Shown here in pieces: positions 27,438 through 32,701 of a stretch of DNA of 32,701 nt (position 1 is its first letter; every line of letters starts with the position of its first letter). Both the position numbers and the translations under genes were made by a program. The stretch is from Bacteroidota bacterium. GTDB lineage: Bacteria; Bacteroidota; Bacteroidia; Flavobacteriales; Flavobacteriaceae. The DNA lies in the NCBI GenBank assembly GCA_021793135.1, contig JAJYTI010000002.1:1-32701 (forward strand), written 5' to 3'. The notes beneath the pieces are model-generated. The model was given only the letters and a program-made list of their open reading frames with translations, was not told the DNA's origin and made no database searches.

Positions 27438-27839
27438 TTATAGATGGTGAAGAATAAGTTTTTTAAATAAGAGATATTTGGGAATTTCGCCAAAAAAATT
27501 AGGCGTGAGATAGGTAGTTTCTACAATATTCTCATAGTCAATAGTAACTAAGAAAACATTAAAAATATTTGTTAATAACGCTACTGTAGGAACTTTATCC
27601 AATGAAATACTCCGATCCGCGATTGTTATTTCTAAATCAGAGCAGCTAAGACAAGTTTTTTGTGCATTGATAAAACTACCATTACTTGTATTATTGACCG
27701 TTTTAGTAGTGTTTGTTGGAAAATTGAATAAAGACTTGAAGCCGCGTTTAGTCGCACAAGAAGATAATAAAATAACAAACATCATGACTATCGGAAGCCA
27801 TGATCTTAAAATGGTTATATTTTTCTCTACTTTAAACAT
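27438..27839 (-). CDS. Small lipoprotein of unknown function with C-x-x-C motif, upstream of the efflux operon
   Basis: Lipobox VILLSSC; KTCLSCSDLEITIADRSISLDKVP. Preferred over the antisense 62-aa ORF because of its signal sequence. Confidence 0.6.
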   Translation of the reverse strand: MFKVEKNITILRSWLPIVMMFVILLSSCATKRGFKSLFNFPTNTTKTVNNTSNGSFINAQKTCLSCSDLEITIADRSISLDKVPTVALLTNIFNVFLVTIDYENIVETTYLTPNFFGEIPKYLLFKKLILHHL

Positions 27840-27978
27840 TGCTGGACAAATATAATATTTTAAATGTGCTAAACAAGTTTCATATTAAAGAAGGAGTCTG
27901 AATTGTTATCCAAAACTTACAAGACATTTATAAAACTCCTATCTATTACAGCCACAATGAAGTCTAATCTTTAGATAA

Positions 27979-28010
27979 TTGGTTTTCTTAAATAGAAAAA
28001 AGTATATTTG
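27979..28010 (+). promoter_or_regulatory. Candidate Bacteroidota promoter for gcvT
   Basis: TTG (27979-27981), N21, TATATTTG (28003-28010), with the gcvT ATG at 28029. Confidence 0.55.
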
Positions 28011-28028
28011 CATAAAATTTTGTTAGAT

Positions 28029-29111
28029 ATGAAAGAAATAGCATTAGCCTCTATTCATAAAGAATTGGGAGCGAAAATAGTTCCGTTTGCTGGATATAAT
28101 ATGCCAGTATCTTACGAAGGTGTCAATAAAGAACATGAAACAGTGAGAAAGGGTGTTGGAGTTTTTGATGTTTCCCACATGGGAATGATATTTGTTCGTG
28201 GAGAAAAAGCTTTAGATTTTATACAAAAAACTTGCAGTAATGATGCTTCGACTTTAAGTATAGGCAAAGCACAATACACTTATTTCCCTAATGAAACTGG
28301 AGGGATAATTGATGACTTTATTTTATATAGAACAGGCGAAAAAGAGTACTTATTAGTAGTTAATGCTTCTAATATTGAGAAGGATTGGAAATGGTTAGAA
28401 AAACAAAACTCTGAAGGAGCTGAACTTGAAAATGCTTCTGATGATTATTCTATTTTTGCTATTCAAGGTCCAAAAGCTATTGAAGCTATGCAATCCATAA
28501 CAGAAGAAAATTTAGAGAACCTAAAATTTTATAATTTCACTTATAATACTTTTGGAGGAGCTAAAGACGTGTTAATCAGCGCAACAGGTTATACAGGTAG
28601 CGGTGGATTTGAAGTATATGTTAAAAACAAAGATGCTCTAAAAGTTTGGGAAGCCATTATGGAAGCTGGTAAGCCCTTTGATATTGCACCGATTGGGCTA
28701 GCAGCCAGAGATACTTTAAGGTTAGAAATGGGATACTGTTTATATGGCAATGATATTGACGAAACAACTTCGCCTTTTGAAGCTGGTTTAGGATGGATAA
28801 CAAAATTCACAAAGCCTTTTATTAATTCAGAAGAATTACAAGCTGAAAAAGAAGCTGGAGTTAAAAATAAACTTGTAGGATTTGAGCTTGTTGAGCGTGG
28901 AATTCCTAGACAAGACTATGATATTGTAGATGCAGATGGTAACAAAATTGGTCGAGTTACTAGCGGAACTATGTCGCCATCACTTGGTAAAGCGATAGGT
29001 ATGGGATATGTTCCTTTAGAATATAGCATGCCTGATTCAGAAATTTTTATCCAAGTTAGAAAGAAACAAATTCCAGCAAAGGTGGTTAAAACACCTTTCT
29101 ATAAGCAATAG
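28029..29111 (+). CDS. gcvT: Glycine cleavage system T protein (aminomethyltransferase)
   Basis: MKEIALASIHKELGAKIVPFAGYNMPVSYEGVNKEHETVRKGVGVFDVSHMG..., GYTGSGGFEVYV, GLAARDTLRLEMGYCLYGNDID, VTSGTMSPSLGKAIGMGYV. ATG at 28029 is preferred over TTG 28008, which overlaps the -7 box. Confidence 0.95.
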   Translation: MKEIALASIHKELGAKIVPFAGYNMPVSYEGVNKEHETVRKGVGVFDVSHMGMIFVRGEKALDFIQKTCSNDASTLSIGKAQYTYFPNETGGIIDDFILYRTGEKEYLLVVNASNIEKDWKWLEKQNSEGAELENASDDYSIFAIQGPKAIEAMQSITEENLENLKFYNFTYNTFGGAKDVLISATGYTGSGGFEVYVKNKDALKVWEAIMEAGKPFDIAPIGLAARDTLRLEMGYCLYGNDIDETTSPFEAGLGWITKFTKPFINSEELQAEKEAGVKNKLVGFELVERGIPRQDYDIVDADGNKIGRVTSGTMSPSLGKAIGMGYVPLEYSMPDSEIFIQVRKKQIPAKVVKTPFYKQ

Positions 29112-29129
29112 GTAAGAGATAATTATAAA

Positions 29130-29162
29130 AAATTCCCTTTAGACTTTATCTAAAGGGAATTT
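29130..29162. terminator. Bidirectional-capable intrinsic terminator between gcvT and kdsB
   Basis: AAATTCCCTTTAGA (29130-29143) / TCTAAAGGGAATTT (29149-29162), 5-nt loop, between convergent genes. Confidence 0.85.
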
Positions 29163-29189
29163 TATTTTATAACTATTTTGAGATAGATA

Positions 29190-29930
29190 TTATGCTTTAT
29201 TTTCTTGCATATATTTAATTGCTTTTTCTAAATCTTCGGGGCTGTCAATACCAATAGTCTCCTCATTATTAATTGCTAGCTCAATTGTTTTACCATACTC
29301 TAAAAATCGGATGCATTCTATTTTTTCAGTTGCTTCTAATCCGCACATTTCCCAATTAGCAAAATCTAATAATGCTTGCTTTCTAAAAGCATAAATGCCT
29401 ATATGTCTATAAACTGGATGATTTATAGAAGTATCTCTTACATATGGAATGGGTGAGCGTGAGAAATACAATGCTTGATTTTTGTTATTTACTACTACTT
29501 TTACAACATTAGGATTTTGAATGTCGTCTAGATTTTTTACTTCACTCATTAAAGAACCTAAATCTATTTTCTTCTCTGAATCTCTATGAAATATATCTAA
29601 TAATTTTTCAAGCCCCGCTCTTTTTGTAAATGGCTCATCACCTTGTACATTTACTACAATGTCCACGTCCATATTTGCTACTGCTTCGGCGATCCTATCG
29701 CTCCCCGATTCGTGCTCAGCTACGCTTCGTATAGCTTTGCCTCCATATTCGATAATAGTGTTGTATATAATATCACTATCTGTAACTACATAAACTTCAT
29801 CAAATAAATTTGTTTTTTTTGTAGCTTCATAAGTTCGGATGATTACTGGTTTTCCACACAAATCTTTCATTAATTTACCAGGAAATCTGGAAGCAGCGTA
29901 GCGTGCGGGAATCATTGCAATAACTTTCAT
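29190..29930 (-). CDS. kdsB: 3-deoxy-manno-octulosonate cytidylyltransferase
   Basis: [66 protein letters not shown]. Confidence 0.95.
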   Translation of the reverse strand: MKVIAMIPARYAASRFPGKLMKDLCGKPVIIRTYEATKKTNLFDEVYVVTDSDIIYNTIIEYGGKAIRSVAEHESGSDRIAEAVANMDVDIVVNVQGDEPFTKRAGLEKLLDIFHRDSEKKIDLGSLMSEVKNLDDIQNPNVVKVVVNNKNQALYFSRSPIPYVRDTSINHPVYRHIGIYAFRKQALLDFANWEMCGLEATEKIECIRFLEYGKTIELAINNEETIGIDSPEDLEKAIKYMQENKA

Positions 29931-29998
29931 ATAAAATTATTTTGGGTAAAAATACAAATAAAATCAATGTCAATAAGTAGATGTCATTCTATACAATT

Positions 29999-31429
29999 CT
30001 AGAATTCATCTTCAAAAAAATCTTGTGTAAAGCCTATTAAATATAGTTTTCTTTGCGCTCGTGTTATAGCTGTATATAACCAGCGTAAATATTCTTTACT
30101 TACGCCATCTGGTAAATAAGGTTGTTCTACAAAAACAGTATCCCATTGTCCACCTTGTGATTTATGACAAGTGATAGCATAAGAGAACTTCACTTGTAAA
30201 GCGTTAAAATATGGGTTTTTTCTAACGGATTGGTATTTCTTATAATTAGAAGTCAAGTCGGTATAATCAGCCATAACTTCTTGATATAATCTATTGCTTT
30301 CCTCATAGGTTAATGAGGGGGATTCTGAGGTTAATGTATCTAAAAAGATCACCGTTTCAAAAGGTGCCATTTTTGGATAATCGATCATTCTTACTTCTAC
30401 TTCGGCAAAACGGAAACTATATATTTCCTTCATTTTTTTGATCCGAAGAATTTCTATTATATCACCATTAGCAATAAATCCAGCATCGGAATTGGGTTTA
30501 ATCCAAAAGTAATTGTTCTTAACTACCATAAGGTTGTCTCCGGCAGCAATTTCATTCTCTTGATGTAATATTCTACTTCTAATATTCTGATTATACAAAT
30601 TCGCTCTTTTGTTAGATCGTACAATGAACACACTATCTTGATTGCCATTGTCGGCATAACTTTGTTGAATAGCATCCATTAATTCATGGCCATCTTGTGG
30701 ACGAATTACGTCGGGCATGCCAGAACAAGAAAGTTTCATAGCATCGTAAAATCCATCTTGAATTCTATTTCTTATCTCGGTAGCATTTACTAGTATTCCA
30801 CTATCCAGCTGTTGACGAACTACTTCATTCAATTCGATTTCTATAATGTTTTTATCAAAATAGGTTTCAAGTGTATGGCTATCCAGTGCAGGACTTATAT
30901 CCAATTTAACAGGCGGTAGCTGCGCACTATCCCCAATTAATATGAGTTTGCAATTAATTCCACCATCTATATAAGTAATAAGATCATCTAATAGCGAGCT
31001 AGTATTAAACATTTGCCCAGATGTATCTCTATCAGGAATCATAGAAGCTTCATCTACTATGAAAATTGTATTTTTGCTTTTATTCTTTTGAAGAGTGAAG
31101 TTTACTTTACCTCCTTTTTCTTTTTTGGGATGGTAGATACGTCGATGTATCGTAGAAGCTTCTCTTCCAGAATAATTACTTATTACTTTTGCTGCACGTC
31201 CAGTAGGTGCTAGTAATGCAGACGATTTATATATTTTCCATAAATTTTTTACTAGTGTGCCAATAATCGTAGTTTTACCTGTTCCTGCATATCCTTTGAG
31301 TAAAAATATACTATTGTTAGCATCGTCCATTACAAAGCCTGTAAGTTGCTTTAATGCTTTTTCTTGGTTGATTGTGGCGGTATGGGGAAAATCTTGTAGA
31401 AGTAAATTGTAAAATTCTGCTTTAGTCAT
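29999..31429 (-). CDS. RecD-like ATP-dependent helicase (AAA_30 / UvrD_C_2)
   Basis: Walker A LLKGYAGTGKTTIIGTLV, FIVDEASMI, ILIGDSAQLPPV, C-terminal YAITCHKSQGGQWDTVFVEQP...LYTAITRAQRKLYLIG. ATG at 31429 is preferred: the track start at 31465 lies upstream of a TATCTTTG -7-like box (31460-31453). Confidence 0.92.
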   Translation of the reverse strand: MTKAEFYNLLLQDFPHTATINQEKALKQLTGFVMDDANNSIFLLKGYAGTGKTTIIGTLVKNLWKIYKSSALLAPTGRAAKVISNYSGREASTIHRRIYHPKKEKGGKVNFTLQKNKSKNTIFIVDEASMIPDRDTSGQMFNTSSLLDDLITYIDGGINCKLILIGDSAQLPPVKLDISPALDSHTLETYFDKNIIEIELNEVVRQQLDSGILVNATEIRNRIQDGFYDAMKLSCSGMPDVIRPQDGHELMDAIQQSYADNGNQDSVFIVRSNKRANLYNQNIRSRILHQENEIAAGDNLMVVKNNYFWIKPNSDAGFIANGDIIEILRIKKMKEIYSFRFAEVEVRMIDYPKMAPFETVIFLDTLTSESPSLTYEESNRLYQEVMADYTDLTSNYKKYQSVRKNPYFNALQVKFSYAITCHKSQGGQWDTVFVEQPYLPDGVSKEYLRWLYTAITRAQRKLYLIGFTQDFFEDEF

Positions 31430-31506
31430 TATTTTTACTAAATTAGTAAACTCAAAGATAGACATGTTTTTTTGGCATTTAGACTTTAACCAATAAAAAA
31501 ATATTG

Positions 31507-31514
31507 TAGATTTG
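31507..31514 (+). promoter_or_regulatory. Candidate -7 box for the 31558 gene
   Basis: TAGATTTG matches TAnnTTTG, 43 nt before the ATG. No clearly spaced -33 TTG seen. Confidence 0.35.
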
Positions 31515-31557
31515 CGAATATTGATTTTTTTAGAAAATACCTTAAACTATAATTATA

Positions 31558-32232
31558 ATGAGAATTGTCACACGAATAGTACTATGGGCAGTAATTGTTT
31601 TCTTAGGTTGGAAACTTGTAAAAGCCATCAATGGCCCAGTAGAGTTTAACAAAGTTAAAGAAGCTCGATACGCCAAAGTAATTGAGAAATTAAAAGATAT
31701 CCAATCTGCGCAACTTGCCTATCAAACACTAAATGGTAAGTTTACAGATTCGTATGATACTTTAATTCATTTTATCGAAACTGCTGAATTTGCTATAACG
31801 ACTAGTAGAGATACTAGCTATCCTGATAGAGAAACAAACATTGCATTCGGATTAGATCCAGAGGACGGTGGATACTATAAGGAAGATATTATTATTGACA
31901 CTATTGGGTTTAGAACAGTAAAAGACTCATTATTTAAGAACAGTAATCGTTATACCAAAATGATGGAAATCCCTATCAAAGACGTAAACGATAAAATTGA
32001 GCTTCGTGCAGGTCACATTGAGCGTAAAGGAAGTCAATATGCGGTATTCGAAGCACGTGTTGCTAAAGATTTAATCTTAAAAGATCAAGACCAAAACTTG
32101 GTAGCTCAAGAAAAGAACACACAATCTGTAGATGGTGTTAATGGACCATATATTCAAGTAGGTGATATGGAAAACATCAACACTAGTGGAAATTGGCCGA
32201 AATTCTATGATTCAAATAAAGAAAATAAGTAA
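31558..32232 (+). CDS. Membrane-anchored hypothetical protein with pseudopilin-like N-terminal architecture
   Basis: N-terminal TM (VTRIVLWAVIVFLGWKLVKAI), then a long helix and segment EARYAKVIEKLKDIQSAQLAYQTLNGKFTDSYDTLIHFI resembling the pseudopilin/GspG layout. No canonical prepilin GFTLIE motif. Confidence 0.65.
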   Translation: MRIVTRIVLWAVIVFLGWKLVKAINGPVEFNKVKEARYAKVIEKLKDIQSAQLAYQTLNGKFTDSYDTLIHFIETAEFAITTSRDTSYPDRETNIAFGLDPEDGGYYKEDIIIDTIGFRTVKDSLFKNSNRYTKMMEIPIKDVNDKIELRAGHIERKGSQYAVFEARVAKDLILKDQDQNLVAQEKNTQSVDGVNGPYIQVGDMENINTSGNWPKFYDSNKENK

Positions 32233-32701
32233 TATAAATAGTGAATCAAATAAATGTAAAAGACTGTCCGTTCAAATATCTTTGACCGGACTTTCTTTTT
32301 TAATATCCTGTGCAAATACCAATCGTATTGAATGGAAAGCACGGGAACGCTGGCTTTATTCGCTAGCTAGTCCAGAAGAACTTCTAGAAAGGACTATTAG
32401 AGTTTTAGAGAATTCTACTCTAGATTTAAAACAAATAGACGAAGTTAAACTCTATTACCATACCCCACTCTATACATTAGTGCCTCGCAAAATATGGAGT
32501 AATACGAATCCATCGGCATATCTTCAATATACTTTAAAAACATTGCCAAATGACTTTGTTGCAAATGAATCTATTTTAAATGATAGCATAAAGTTAGTGT
32601 ATATTCCATTTGTAAATCTAAATAACTACTTCTTTGAAAAATTTGGAAGTTTCCATTATTACCATGCATTGGGCCCTTGGATAGAATACTGCTCAGAAAT
32701 A
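32207..32701 (+). CDS. DUF3822 family protein, truncated at window edge
   Basis: Frame open from ATG 32207 to window end: MIQIKKISNINSESNKCKRLSVQISLTGLSFLISCANTNRIEWKARERWLYSL...LYYHTPLYTLVPRKIW...VYIPFVNLNNYFFEKFGSFHYYH. Resembles recalled DUF3822 features (LSxQxSLxGLSF; VPYVNxNNFLF..FGSF). Overlaps the upstream gene by 26 nt. Confidence 0.75.
   Translation, partial: MIQIKKISNINSESNKCKRLSVQISLTGLSFLISCANTNRIEWKARERWLYSLASPEELLERTIRVLENSTLDLKQIDEVKLYYHTPLYTLVPRKIWSNTNPSAYLQYTLKTLPNDFVANESILNDSIKLVYIPFVNLNNYFFEKFGSFHYYHALGPWIEYCSEI
32266..32301 (+). terminator. Terminator-like hairpin located inside the DUF3822 coding region
   Basis: GTCCG-t-TCAAA-tatc-TTTGA-c-CGGAC followed by TTTCTTTTTT. 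10 bp paired with one mismatch and a 4-nt loop; 34 nt after the stop of the upstream gene. Confidence 0.6.

Noticed and set aside
27667-27855. 62-aa plus-strand ORF overlapping the small lipoprotein
   Set aside because: The opposite strand has a longer ORF with a credible signal peptide and lipobox; this one lacks supporting features.
1-32701. tRNA, rRNA, CRISPR arrays, transposases, prophage or toxin-antitoxin modules
   Set aside because: Looked for by eye; no repeat-spacer structure, no transposase-like or phage-like ORFs and no rRNA-like stretches. A tRNA was not seen, but tRNAscan-SE would be definitive.

Overview
AT-rich bacterial chromosomal window, most likely Flavobacteriaceae/Bacteroidota. 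Evidence: tandem SusC/SusD pairs, TAnnTTTG-type -7 boxes, a fused E1 alpha/beta dehydrogenase and a DUF3822 protein. It is densely coded, mostly with housekeeping genes. In order: UspA-like protein (truncated at the left edge), HPF/RaiA, RlmI-type rRNA methyltransferase, OmpA-like and lipocalin-like lipoproteins, fused 2-oxoacid dehydrogenase E1, isopenicillin-N-synthase-like oxygenase, SUI1-type factor, nucleoside phosphorylase, MutS2 (no Smr domain), DCC thiol oxidoreductase, two tandem SusCD pairs, an outer-membrane beta-barrel protein, a TolC-RND-MFP efflux operon with a small Cys-containing lipoprotein upstream, GcvT, KdsB, a RecD-like helicase, a pseudopilin-like membrane protein, and DUF3822 (truncated at the right edge). 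There is no RNA gene, CRISPR array or clear mobile element. The observations most worth checking are: (1) a terminator-like hairpin inside the 5' coding region of the DUF3822 gene, next to a pseudopilin-like gene; (2) a TATGTTAAT motif repeated in the two susC upstream regions; (3) an unannotated 34-aa membrane peptide behind an ECF-like promoter; (4) a 9-nt Illumina adapter match at the first base. I found no strong evidence for a completely novel large system.
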